From a virus, in IMG/VR virus record IMGVR_UViG_3300042541_001236, positions 1 to 30,833 of that record: DNA of 30,833 bases; one strand, written 5' to 3'. Of this stretch, positions 14,596-22,120 are shown piece after piece. Each line of letters opens with the position of its first letter. The first letter of the stretch is position 1. The translations under genes were made by a program, and so were the position numbers. The notes beneath the pieces are model-generated. The model saw only the letters and a program-made list of their open reading frames with translations, was not told the DNA's origin and made no database searches.

Positions 14596-15419
14596 GGTTC
14601 TTCGTAAAGGAATGTGTCATGCCCGCCCTTTTCGGAAAGCGTCCACTCAAGGTTGGTCGTGAACATCTCGCCGTTCTGCTCTTGGAATGCGCTCGTTAGC
14701 ATCCAGTCCCGCGTTCCCGCTGCTTCTGGCGGGTCGCCTCGTGGCGTCGAGATGTTGCCAAGCTTGTTGAGCTGCGCGTTTGTCAATCCATCGGTCCCTT
14801 GCGCGGATTCGGTCCATGTGATGACCGGGCGCAGGTAGGTGGTTTCGCCGCGTGCGATGACCTTGGCAAACTCCAGCGCGTCGCCGGCAAATGTAATCGA
14901 CGCTTCTGTTGCATCTTTGAGCGGAGTAAAGAAGTTTTCCTCGTCGTAACTCCCCGCCTGCGTGAATTCTGCTGACGGCCTCGCGTTGCCGTTGATAAGT
15001 TCGCCAAGCGCAAACTTAAAAGCGTCCGAAAGCGCCGCCCATTTCGGATGTATGGAAAGCGGCGCATCCTGAAGCTGACCGCTTAATCGGTATGTCGGGT
15101 CTGGAGCTTCGCCGCTCTCGCCGTAGGATGCTCCCTGCGCCCCGGAAAGCGAGACTGAGACAATCGTTATGTCGCCCTCCTCGCTGGCAACTTCCGCCTC
15201 GACGACTTTGAGGAACGCCCACGAAAAAGACAGGTCCGGGTCTAGCGATGTGATCGAAGTCCCCTTGGCGAATCGCCCGGTGACGCCGCTTCCGCCCCAC
15301 GCCGTGCGCAGGACAGCGAACGAATGCCGCCCGATGTAGCCGCCGTTCTCCTGGCGCGTCGCCGTGAATCCCGGCTGCGGGAGAACGTCGGATGATCTGA
15401 TGCCTCGGATTGTGCTCAT
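14592..15419 (-). CDS. Tail protein downstream of tape measure
   Basis: A 275-residue protein (MSTIRGIRSSDVLPQPGFTA ...), beta-rich with several W and Y. It starts within the tape-measure stop (ATGA at 15416-15419). This position usually holds the distal tail protein, but the sequence gives no clear family match. Confidence 0.6.
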   Translation of the reverse strand: MSTIRGIRSSDVLPQPGFTATRQENGGYIGRHSFAVLRTAWGGSGVTGRFAKGTSITSLDPDLSFSWAFLKVVEAEVASEEGDITIVSVSLSGAQGASYGESGEAPDPTYRLSGQLQDAPLSIHPKWAALSDAFKFALGELINGNARPSAEFTQAGSYDEENFFTPLKDATEASITFAGDALEFAKVIARGETTYLRPVITWTESAQGTDGLTNAQLNKLGNISTPRGDPPEAAGTRDWMLTSAFQEQNGEMFTTNLEWTLSEKGGHDTFLYEEP

Positions 15420-16684
15420 CGTGATGTTGGACGTAGTCCGTTAGCTGCGAATGCTTTGCGGAGTTCTGCGGGTAGCGTTACTCCTTGACGGACTAGTTCT
15501 TCAGTAAGCATTTCTTGACGTTTGAGTGTTTCCGCCCATGTCGGGGTCGCGGATTTTTCAATGCTTTGCATGTTATCCCGCAATCCGTTCGCAATGTCAG
15601 AAGCTCGATCCGAGACGCTGCGCTTCGGGCCAAGAAGTTGGTCGATGTCCCGATTCATCAGGTCTTTCTCCTCGTTGCTAAGATTGCTTGATCCAGATTG
15701 CAGCATGGACCTCATCCCCTCAACCATCAGGTTGCCTGTAACGTCTTGGAATCCCCGCGCCATCGCCTCGCCAATCAGGATTCCAATCTGAGCAAACGTT
15801 TCAAGGTTGCCTTGCGCGGCTTGCTCCAATGCCGTGCCGATTATCTTTCCCGCAGATGCAAACTTACCCTCAAGCTGCGGGAGGAATGCGTTCGTCGAAT
15901 CGAGCGCAACGCGAAGTCCGTCGTTGAATCCGGTGCCGAATGCAACCTTGAGTCCGAGCATGGCGTCTGAAAGCTTCGCAAGCTTGCCCTCGGTGGTTGC
16001 AGCGCCCTTGTCGAGAGCGCCGTAGAAAAGCCCGCCTTGCGCCGTCGCGGATCGGAAGGCATCCGTCACCATGGCGGCGGAAATCGCGCCGTCCTCCATG
16101 GCTTTCTTCAACTCGATCATGGATCGCCCGGTCTTGCGGGAAATCTCTTGCAGTGGGTTGAATCCAGCGTTGACGAACTGAAGCACTTCCTGACCCATCA
16201 GCCGCCCCGCTGCCTGCGTTTGAGCGAAGGCAAGAGCAAGACTTCCGAATCGCTCAGAGTTGCCCATGGATACATCGCCAAGGGTCCTTAGAATCGGCAA
16301 TGTCTGATCGGCGGAAATGCCGAATGCCATCAGGGTCTTGCCCGCTTGCGCGTAGTCCGAAACGGATAGCGGCGACTTGATTGCTTCGTCGCGGAAGCTC
16401 TGGATAAGCTCGGTCGCTTTGCTCGCGGATTTGGTTAGAACCTCGAATTGAACTTGCAACGACTCCATCATGGCAGCCTTGCCGGATGCATCTTTGATGA
16501 ACGCAAGTCCTGCGCCAAGAGCTACAGCCCCAGCGGCAGCGACCGCAAGCGCGGCACCGAAAGCTGCTTGTGATGTTGCCAGCTTCCCAAGCACTCCGGT
16601 TAGCCCGCTGGCTTGCACCTCAATCCCTGCGATGGTTCGCCGGAATTGAGTGGCATCGGCGCGAATGCGGATCGTTAAAGCCAT
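15416..16684 (-). CDS. Tape measure protein
   Basis: A 422-residue protein. After an N-terminal ADATQFRRTIAGIEVQASGL stretch there is a hydrophobic Ala/Gly segment (about 40-65, AFGAALAVAAAGAVALGAGL). The TIGR02675-like tape-measure core follows: YAQAGKTLMAFGISADQTLP, LRTLGDVSMGNSERFGSLAL, QEVLQFVNAGFNPLQEISRK. It is short for a siphophage, implying a short tail. It starts 2 nt after the frameshifted chaperone stop, as in lambda (G-T-H order). Confidence 0.88.
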   Translation of the reverse strand: MALTIRIRADATQFRRTIAGIEVQASGLTGVLGKLATSQAAFGAALAVAAAGAVALGAGLAFIKDASGKAAMMESLQVQFEVLTKSASKATELIQSFRDEAIKSPLSVSDYAQAGKTLMAFGISADQTLPILRTLGDVSMGNSERFGSLALAFAQTQAAGRLMGQEVLQFVNAGFNPLQEISRKTGRSMIELKKAMEDGAISAAMVTDAFRSATAQGGLFYGALDKGAATTEGKLAKLSDAMLGLKVAFGTGFNDGLRVALDSTNAFLPQLEGKFASAGKIIGTALEQAAQGNLETFAQIGILIGEAMARGFQDVTGNLMVEGMRSMLQSGSSNLSNEEKDLMNRDIDQLLGPKRSVSDRASDIANGLRDNMQSIEKSATPTWAETLKRQEMLTEELVRQGVTLPAELRKAFAANGLRPTSR

Positions 16685-16686
16685 AC

Positions 16687-17267
16687 TTAGGTCACAGTGT
16701 CAAAGATTGCCTTGGCGCGGTCCCGTAGGCTTGGTATTGGCCCTTCCTGCTTCGCCGCTCCCTTGATCGTGCGGAGTCCTTTCCGATAGAGCAGCGCGTG
16801 GAATAGCTCCGCCTTTTGGTCGGGCGGGAGGTCGAGGATGTAGGTGATTGGCCATCCGTATTCACTGGCGAAAAGGTCGATCTCAAAAGCTTCATCTTCG
16901 GGCGGATCTCCACGGTCTAGGGCTTTCCCGGCGAGTCATCGACTGTCACTTGTGCCGCCTCCGTTCGCTGGTTCACGGCTCCGATGTATTCAGCGACGGC
17001 GGTGAGATCTTCGGCGGAAAGCTCCATGTCGGCGATTCCCACCTCACGGTTGAATCGCGCCTCGTCATTCACGGCGTCGAAGGCATCGGCGGGCGGCAGG
17101 CTGTAGATCGCGGCAAACGCCACGACGAATGCGCCCGCTTTTTCGTTCTCGTCCTCGACGTTGGCGATCTGCGCTAGGATGCGCCCGACTCCGCGCCCGA
17201 ATGGCCGGAGTTTGGTTTGCTTGCCGCGAATCGTAATCGTCGGTGGTTCTGTCTGGAATGAGGTCAT
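16687..17267 (-). CDS. Tail assembly chaperone G-T fusion made by -1 frameshift
   Basis: The 0-frame product (17267-16917) ends DDSPGKP. Just before its stop lies G GGA AAG (16929-16923), identical to the lambda G/T slippery heptamer and in the correct phase. A -1 slip continues in an open frame from 16923 to a TAA at 16689-16687 (78 residues: ALDRGDPPEDEAFEIDLFAS, GWPITYILDLPPDQKAELFH, then SLRDRAKAIFDTVT), which has no start codon of its own. The fused product would be about 193 residues. Gene position directly before the tape measure is the classic one. Confidence 0.88.
16917..17267 (-). CDS. Tail assembly chaperone G (0-frame product)
   Basis: A 116-residue protein (MTSFQTEPPTITIRGKQTKL, GRGVGRILAQIANVEDENEK, then SAEDLTAVAEYIGAVNQRTE). 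The start at 17267 comes 5 nt after the upstream stop and is preceded by GATAACCAAG. Length and composition fit the short form of siphophage tail chaperones that bind the tape measure during tail assembly. The assignment rests on the frameshift and context rather than on sequence motifs. Confidence 0.8.
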   Translation of the reverse strand: MTSFQTEPPTITIRGKQTKLRPFGRGVGRILAQIANVEDENEKAGAFVVAFAAIYSLPPADAFDAVNDEARFNREVGIADMELSAEDLTAVAEYIGAVNQRTEAAQVTVDDSPGKP

Positions 17268-17272
17268 CTTGG

Positions 17273-17971
17273 TTATCTTCGGTAGAGTAGCTTTTCGAGT
17301 TGGTTGATCTGGTCCTTGCTTATGTCTGCGCCGACGTATGCGGTTCTTCCTCGATGCTGGACGGCGGCAAACTGCGGGCCACGGTCCTTGATGAAATCCA
17401 CCATCACGCGGTGATTGTCGAAGGCGCACCAAAGGTAAGAGATCAGGGCATCCGGTAAACGCCTCTCAAGCTCGCCAGGTGGAAGCGTCCACAATGCGAA
17501 ATCCGCCGCTGCCGATTGTGAAAAGCGGAACTTGTAGCCGTTCGTCCCGTAGGCGACTCCGATGATCGGGTGGCCAAGTTGCTCCATCGCTGCCGCCGTT
17601 TGCGTGTGGTGTGTCTCAATGAACGGGACTGACGGCGCAAACAGGTGGATCGTCCCCTGCTGGATGTCGCGGACAATCTCGGCGTATTGGACGAATGCCG
17701 CCTTCATGCGAACAATAGGGCAATCTGGATTCGCTTTCGCGTATTCCTGATCGCCCCAGACTTTGAGCATTTCCAAAGACGACTCGCCGCGTGCGTTCTT
17801 TTCGGCAAGGTGCCATGTCACCTTCGTTCCCGTGATTCCGTCGCCGCTAATGGTCGTCAGCGTCCGCGAGACATCCAGCGGGACATCGTAAGCGATCAAT
17901 GCGGCGGCTGCTCGGGTGTTGGTAGTGGCACCACCTTCGCCGGTAATGCCAAGGAATCTTGGTAGTGCCAT
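17273..17971 (-). CDS. Hypothetical tail protein
   Basis: A 232-residue protein (MALPRFLGITGEGGATTNTR, HHTQTAAAMEQLGHPIIGVA, then HRGRTAYVGADISKDQINQL). It lies between the tail-tube candidate and the tail chaperone. The leader CCTAACCAG directly before the ATG matches the A/C-rich style seen elsewhere. No family recognised. Confidence 0.6.
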   Translation of the reverse strand: MALPRFLGITGEGGATTNTRAAAALIAYDVPLDVSRTLTTISGDGITGTKVTWHLAEKNARGESSLEMLKVWGDQEYAKANPDCPIVRMKAAFVQYAEIVRDIQQGTIHLFAPSVPFIETHHTQTAAAMEQLGHPIIGVAYGTNGYKFRFSQSAAADFALWTLPPGELERRLPDALISYLWCAFDNHRVMVDFIKDRGPQFAAVQHRGRTAYVGADISKDQINQLEKLLYRR

Positions 17972-17986
17972 CTGGTTAGGTTGCCG

Positions 17987-18361
17987 TTAGGCTAGGATCG
18001 TCGGGCTGTATTTGTATTTTACAGAGATGCGCCGGTAATCCTCGGAGGTGCTGGAACGGGTGATTCCGGTGACAACGTAAGTTCCACCAGTCACTGCGCC
18101 AATCAGGTGATCGGCGGGAGCAGTCGCCAAGGTCAAGGCGCTGGCGAGAGTCCCAGAGAAGGCCGAAGTGGACGGAATGTAACCGTCAAGCGTGCCTTCG
18201 ATCCGCTCGTTGTAATACGACTCGCCGGTATCGTCGCCAGAGATGTTTTTGACGGTCTTTGAATCCTGCGAGTAATCGTCAGAAACGGAGTCGAGAAGGA
18301 ATCCGGTCTGCTGCGCAGCGATGCCGAAAAGGCCGGTAGTGGTGCCAAAGGACGTAGCCAT
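17987..18361 (-). CDS. Major tail (tube) protein candidate
   Basis: A 124-residue beta-rich protein (DDYSQDSKTVKNISGDDTGE, YNERIEGTLDGYIPSTSAFS, then EDYRRISVKYKYSPTILA). The KTVKNISGDDTGESYYNER pattern, small size and position between tail-completion and chaperone genes fit a tail-tube subunit. The call is by context with some sequence flavour. Confidence 0.65.
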   Translation of the reverse strand: MATSFGTTTGLFGIAAQQTGFLLDSVSDDYSQDSKTVKNISGDDTGESYYNERIEGTLDGYIPSTSAFSGTLASALTLATAPADHLIGAVTGGTYVVTGITRSSTSEDYRRISVKYKYSPTILA

Positions 18362-18384
18362 TTGAAATGGCCGTCATGTCAAAT

Positions 18385-18804
18385 TCAGCTTGTCCGCTGT
18401 ATCCAAGCTTCAGCCGTGAACACCGCTTCAAAGGTCGTCTCTTCCCATCGCGTGCTGCCGCCGTCCATCTGGAAAAAGTCGCATTGCACGCCAAGGCCGG
18501 TCCCGCTGATGAGGCTCGCCACGTTTGCCGTGCCGTTGATGTTGCGCTCGATGGCGTCAGCCCATGTCTTGAGCGTCGCCCGTGTCTCGCCGTCGCCGGA
18601 ATGCGCCCGCAAGGTAATCTCGACTGGGCATTTCATCACGCCTGGAAGCGCCAGCGAATGCCGCTCAGGCTCGCCAACGTCAACCGCAATGGTCGGCAGG
18701 TCAATGTCCGCAATGGCGCGGGCGTCGACGACGGTGATGGAAGCGTCGGGCTTGATCGGCTCAAGTAAGGCAATCAGCGCGTTGGTAAGTTTGTCGGTAG
18801 TCAT
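18385..18804 (-). CDS. Tail terminator/completion protein candidate
   Basis: A 139-residue protein: helix KLTNALIALLEPIKP, then beta strands (VMKCPVEITLRAHSGDGETR) and a C-terminal strand (EAVFTAEAWIQ). This helix-strand layout and its place after the gp10-like gene fit tail terminator proteins (gpU/DUF3168-like). One-base overlap with the upstream stop. Confidence 0.6.
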   Translation of the reverse strand: MTTDKLTNALIALLEPIKPDASITVVDARAIADIDLPTIAVDVGEPERHSLALPGVMKCPVEITLRAHSGDGETRATLKTWADAIERNINGTANVASLISGTGLGVQCDFFQMDGGSTRWEETTFEAVFTAEAWIQRTS

Positions 18805-19466
18805 CAGATTTCCCCTCGGAGCTTTTTCAGCGCAATTGTCATGTAGCGGAAGTTTCGGGCGTATCCTCGCTTCAATGCCAAATCAATCACTGCCTTGGAC
18901 TGTAGCCCGTTGATGTATGAAAGTCGGTTGGTGAGTGAGATCGTAGAGCCCAAACCCTCCGCCCTGATAGATGCGTCGCCGTTGCGTGTCGCATGGCGTC
19001 GAATCCACTTACTGATTCCACGCATTTTCTTTCCGTCGATAGCCTCCCCGGCAGCAATCCAAGCGCCTTTCGCGGTGCCCGCTGCCGCTTGCTTCTTGCG
19101 GAGCAGGTCCACCTTTTCCCTGATCGGAATCGGCTCACGCCTGAATCGCCCTTCGGTCTTCAGCCCTTTAGGAACCTGCCCTTTCCGCCTGACTTGAGTG
19201 TGGACGAATCCCGCTGATCCTTGAGTTCCCGCCACGTTGGCAGCGCGGATTGCGCGGTCGATTTGCTTGGCGATGCTCTTTTGGAATCCCGCGCCCTGCT
19301 TGGCTGTAATGCCGTAAGGCGGGACAAGCACCGCTAGTTCTTTCGCGCAACCCTTCCCGAGAAGATTCATGGACTCTTGAATGGTTTTGCCGGTCTCTCT
19401 TGAGAACTCGACCATTCTTCGCCGGAATCCGCGAACGGATGATTGGTCCATGGAGAATCTGATCAT
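18804..19466 (-). CDS. HK97 gp10-like minor tail/head-completion protein
   Basis: A 220-residue basic protein starting MIRFSMDQSSVRG. The start at 19466 overlaps the upstream stop as ATGA. Features: MVEFSRETGKTIQESMNLLG, KELAVLVPPYG, many K/R, and LSYINGLQSKAVIDLALKRG near the C-terminus. The AVLVPP...N-L-YI-G pattern is reminiscent of gp10/HK97-type completion proteins; family assignment tentative. Confidence 0.6.
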   Translation of the reverse strand: MIRFSMDQSSVRGFRRRMVEFSRETGKTIQESMNLLGKGCAKELAVLVPPYGITAKQGAGFQKSIAKQIDRAIRAANVAGTQGSAGFVHTQVRRKGQVPKGLKTEGRFRREPIPIREKVDLLRKKQAAAGTAKGAWIAAGEAIDGKKMRGISKWIRRHATRNGDASIRAEGLGSTISLTNRLSYINGLQSKAVIDLALKRGYARNFRYMTIALKKLRGEI

Positions 19467-19780
19467 TTGCTTTCGTTCGGGTCGCAAAGGTCAAACCGGA
19501 TCGCCACGGAGCCGACTCGGACGGCGTAGATTCTGAACGCCACGCCGCCGACCGTGCATCGCTTGCCCTTGAGCGCGGCGGGCGTTGTAACGTCGCCAGG
19601 CTGCGCGGTGGCCGTCGCCTGAAGCTCAGGTTCAAGCCCTCCTAGCCCGCCGTCTGAGTTGCTGCTGTAATCGTCCCAGACCACGCTAAACGTCTGCCCG
19701 TCGCAAACCATGGTCTTCGTTCCCATGGTGGCGTCAACCTCGTTGTGCGAGGTGTTCAGGAAATCGTCAATGATGCTCAT
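19463..19780 (-). CDS. Small head-tail connector candidate
   Basis: A 105-residue protein (MSIIDDFLNTSHNEVDATMG, VCDGQTFSVVWDDYSSNSDG, then KRCTVGGVAFRIYAVRVGSV). The ATG at 19780 follows the capsid terminator by 23 nt. The position right after the coat gene and the beta-rich composition suggest a head-completion or stopper protein. Not recognised by sequence. Confidence 0.6.
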   Translation of the reverse strand: MSIIDDFLNTSHNEVDATMGTKTMVCDGQTFSVVWDDYSSNSDGGLGGLEPELQATATAQPGDVTTPAALKGKRCTVGGVAFRIYAVRVGSVAIRFDLCDPNESK

Positions 19781-19802
19781 AACATGGGCGCGGTGTAAAG
19801 CG

Positions 19803-19827
19803 AAAGCCCGCCCCATTGCTGGAGCGG
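19803..19827 (-). terminator. Weak terminator after the coat gene
   Basis: Minus-strand stem CCGCTCC-AGCAAT-GGGGCGG (one G-T pair) followed by GCTTTCGCTTT. It may reduce read-through from the highly expressed coat gene. Confidence 0.45.
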
Positions 19828-19863
19828 ACTCGCGATGAACAACACGCGAATCAGCAGGAAAGC

Positions 19864-20991
19864 TTAGCCAAGGATGATGGCGGCGTGCGCTGGCTTCAGC
19901 GCCTTGAAGCCCCAAAGAGCGTGAATGCGGTAGAGCACCATGCCGTCACCTGGATAAACGCGGAGGTCGAAACTGATTCCCGTGCGGGGGTCGGTGATGA
20001 TTTCGTTGTCAATCGCGAGGTCGCCTTGCTTCGGGAAGATCGGCAGGCGAGTGGCGAGAACCAGAGCGTCGGACGAGAATGCGATGTTGCGGGCGCTGGT
20101 AGAGTTGACCGTGATAGCCAAGTTGTCGGCGGCGGCAACCACGATTCCCGGCGCGTTGATTGTAAAGACGTTCGTGGCCAGCGCGGTGGCGACGACATAC
20201 TTGTGAGCGCCAATCGTCACGATGTCACCCGCAAGGATGGTTCCCGACCCTCCGTCAACCGTGACGGAGGTGGCCCCGACCGCAAGAGCGCCGTTGAGTA
20301 GGTAGCTTGCGCCGGTTCCTGCGGTGGCGGTGTTGATCTGGGCGGACTCGCGGATGCTGAAGCCGTGCATGTTCAGCAGCTCTCCGTCGCGGAGGGTCAT
20401 TGAAGTCCCGGCTTCGTTGGCCTTGGTCAACTGGGCGAGGGTGCGGAGGGCCGCACCTGCGGAGGTGTCGATGACAAGAGACCGGCCCGATGGCGGGGCT
20501 CCGTTGTCGTCGAGGATCTTGCGGATCTGGGCAGAGTCGGCAAGATTCGTGGCGAACGGAGTCGTGCCAGCGGTGCCGTAAGCGCGGGAAGCACCCTGCG
20601 CGAGAGCATCGCAAACATCGTTCTCCATTTCGTTCACAAGGACGCGGAACGCTTGCGCGATCTGGCCCTGCTGGATGCTCAGGAAGCCTGGTCCCTGATC
20701 CACCGCGTATTCCTCTTCGCCGGTCCATGAGAACGCGGCATACTTGTTTTTCGACAAGGTGAGTGAAGCATTGGCGATGGTCTGGTCAACAGCAGCAGGC
20801 ACCGCCATTGCTGGCGTGAACGTGCTGGTCGTGTTCGTCGGGGTCTGTCCGACACGAAGCGTCTGGTTGGTCGCGAGGCGGTCAGCCTTCGCGTCACGGG
20901 AGACACCGGGGATTGCTCCGACAAGTTCACGGGAAACCACGTCGAGCGCGGCGTAAACGTCGGGGATGAGATTGGTCAGGGTATTGGCCAT
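19864..20991 (-). CDS. Major capsid protein, P22 coat-like
   Basis: A 375-residue protein. The N-terminus (NTLTNLIPDVYAALDVVSRE, LVGAIPGVSRDAKADR) and the following GQTPTNTTSTFTPAM, then ALTLSKNK-type YAAFSWTGEEE, are close to P22 gp5-type coat proteins. The region at about 225-300 (LLNGALAVGATSVTVDGGSG, GDIVTIGAHKYVVATAL) is a beta insertion like the accessory I-domain. The C-terminus (DPRTGISFDLRVYPGDGMVL, ALWGFKALKPAHAAIILG) is also typical. Forms the icosahedral shell. Confidence 0.9.
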   Translation of the reverse strand: MANTLTNLIPDVYAALDVVSRELVGAIPGVSRDAKADRLATNQTLRVGQTPTNTTSTFTPAMAVPAAVDQTIANASLTLSKNKYAAFSWTGEEEYAVDQGPGFLSIQQGQIAQAFRVLVNEMENDVCDALAQGASRAYGTAGTTPFATNLADSAQIRKILDDNGAPPSGRSLVIDTSAGAALRTLAQLTKANEAGTSMTLRDGELLNMHGFSIRESAQINTATAGTGASYLLNGALAVGATSVTVDGGSGTILAGDIVTIGAHKYVVATALATNVFTINAPGIVVAAADNLAITVNSTSARNIAFSSDALVLATRLPIFPKQGDLAIDNEIITDPRTGISFDLRVYPGDGMVLYRIHALWGFKALKPAHAAIILG

Positions 20992-21000
20992 GATGGTAGA

Positions 21001-21066
21001 TTAGTTTGGATCTTCAATGAAGGTGCCGCCGTTGTGGCGGGAGTTGGTTTTAGGCTTTGCGGCCAC
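21001..21066 (-). CDS. Possible 21-residue ORF before the coat gene
   Basis: A GTG-initiated short frame, VAAKPKTNSRHNGGTFIEDP plus N, fills the gap between protease and coat genes. It starts 5 nt after the protease stop and ends 10 nt before the coat ATG. Spacing supports it; its length and the GTG start argue against certainty. Confidence 0.25.
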   Translation of the reverse strand: MAAKPKTNSRHNGGTFIEDPN

Positions 21067-21070
21067 GGTG

Positions 21071-21511
21071 TTAGGCTGTAATTTTGCCGCCCGACTTGGA
21101 AAAGTCGGACTTGGCGCGAGGGGAAAGCGAGTTGAACGCCTCGCGTGTCATCGCGTTTGCGACTTGGGCAGTCTCGATACCCTCAATCGGCTCAGGGTGG
21201 CCAGAGGCGGCAAGTTGGCGTGCTGCTTCAATGCCAACCTTCTCGGCGGTGACAACGGCAGCGGCTTCGAGTTCTGGAACGCGGGCGGCGATTGCCTCAA
21301 GCTCGGTGACGCGGGCGGCGGCGGTCGCTAGGTTGTTGCGAAGCTCGGCCGTTGCGGTTGCGGCTTCCTGCAAAGCGGCCTCTGCGACGCTGACCTTGTT
21401 AGAGAGCTCGGCGACTTCGTTTTCGCGGTTGGAGACTTCACCTTTCAAGGTGTCGATTTCCGCCAATGCTTCGGCGCTGGCAGGGGAAGTGAGACGGTCG
21501 AGGATATTCAT
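21071..21511 (-). CDS. Possible nested scaffold protein (internal start)
   Basis: The in-frame ATG at 21511 (MNILDRLTSPASAEALAEID) lies just after the protease domain and starts the coiled-coil segment; AAAAGGGCAAGAGC precedes it. Lambda makes its scaffold from an internal start in the protease gene, so a 146-residue separate scaffold is plausible. This is inference from layout. Confidence 0.4.
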   Translation of the reverse strand: MNILDRLTSPASAEALAEIDTLKGEVSNRENEVAELSNKVSVAEAALQEAATATAELRNNLATAAARVTELEAIAARVPELEAAAVVTAEKVGIEAARQLAASGHPEPIEGIETAQVANAMTREAFNSLSPRAKSDFSKSGGKITA

Positions 21512-22120
21512 GCTCTTGCCCTTTTGCTTGGTGTCAAATTTACCGCTCACGACTTCATCGGCGAATCCTTCCGCGACTGCCGTTTCGGCGCTCATCCAAG
21601 TCTCCTCCTTCATCCGCTCGCGCATTTCGGATGGCTTCTTGCCAGTGCGCTCGGCATAGATCTCGGCAATCTCGCCGCTCATTTCGTCCAGCAACTTCGC
21701 GGCCCGTGCGTGGTCCTCGGCGTTGCCCCAAGTCGCGGTCGAGGCTTCGTGAATCATCATCCGTCCGCCCTTCACGATCTTGATTTCATCCGCAGCCATC
21801 GCGATCACGGATGCCATGGACGCGGCGAGCGAATTGATAAACGCCGTGACGTGGACTCCGCGCCCGCGAAGGTCCATGATCGCCTGATAGACCCGGTATC
21901 CGTCCAGGATGCTGCCGCCTGGGGAATGGATCTCGAATTCCATCGTATCCGCCGCGTTTTCGGCTGAGTTCATCAGGACTCCGAAATCCGCCCCCTCGGC
22001 AACGGCTCGCGCCCCGAACACGCTGCCGATTTCCTCAAGCAGCTTGTCAACGGACTCCTTGTAAACGCTCTCGTTGAGCTTCACTTTGCCCGCCTTGTTT
22101 TCAATCGTCAGAATTTTCAT
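21071..22120 (-). CDS. ClpP-like head maturation protease with fused scaffold region
   Basis: A 349-residue protein (ATG at 22120; a GTG at 22123 is just upstream). The N-terminal about 190 residues are a ClpP/S49-type fold: EFEIHSPGGSILDGYRVYQA, then SLAASMAS with the nucleophile Ser (about 101) and MIHEAS with the His (about 124). The C-terminal part (about 210-300) is a long coiled coil (LKGEVSNRENEVAELSNKVS), as expected for a scaffold. Such proteins process the prohead. It overlaps the portal gene by 20 bp. Confidence 0.88.
   Translation of the reverse strand: MKILTIENKAGKVKLNESVYKESVDKLLEEIGSVFGARAVAEGADFGVLMNSAENAADTMEFEIHSPGGSILDGYRVYQAIMDLRGRGVHVTAFINSLAASMASVIAMAADEIKIVKGGRMMIHEASTATWGNAEDHARAAKLLDEMSGEIAEIYAERTGKKPSEMRERMKEETWMSAETAVAEGFADEVVSGKFDTKQKGKSMNILDRLTSPASAEALAEIDTLKGEVSNRENEVAELSNKVSVAEAALQEAATATAELRNNLATAAARVTELEAIAARVPELEAAAVVTAEKVGIEAARQLAASGHPEPIEGIETAQVANAMTREAFNSLSPRAKSDFSKSGGKITA

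Noticed and set aside
13702-14607. Long plus-strand ORF of 301 residues opposite a tail gene.
   Set aside because: Arginine-rich antisense shadow of the minus-strand tail gene; codon pattern supports the minus strand.
16692-16913. A 73-residue ORF (MEIRPKMK...) between tail chaperone and tape measure.
   Set aside because: It is in the 0 frame after the chaperone stop; the -1 frame gives a sensible chaperone extension joined by GGGAAAG.
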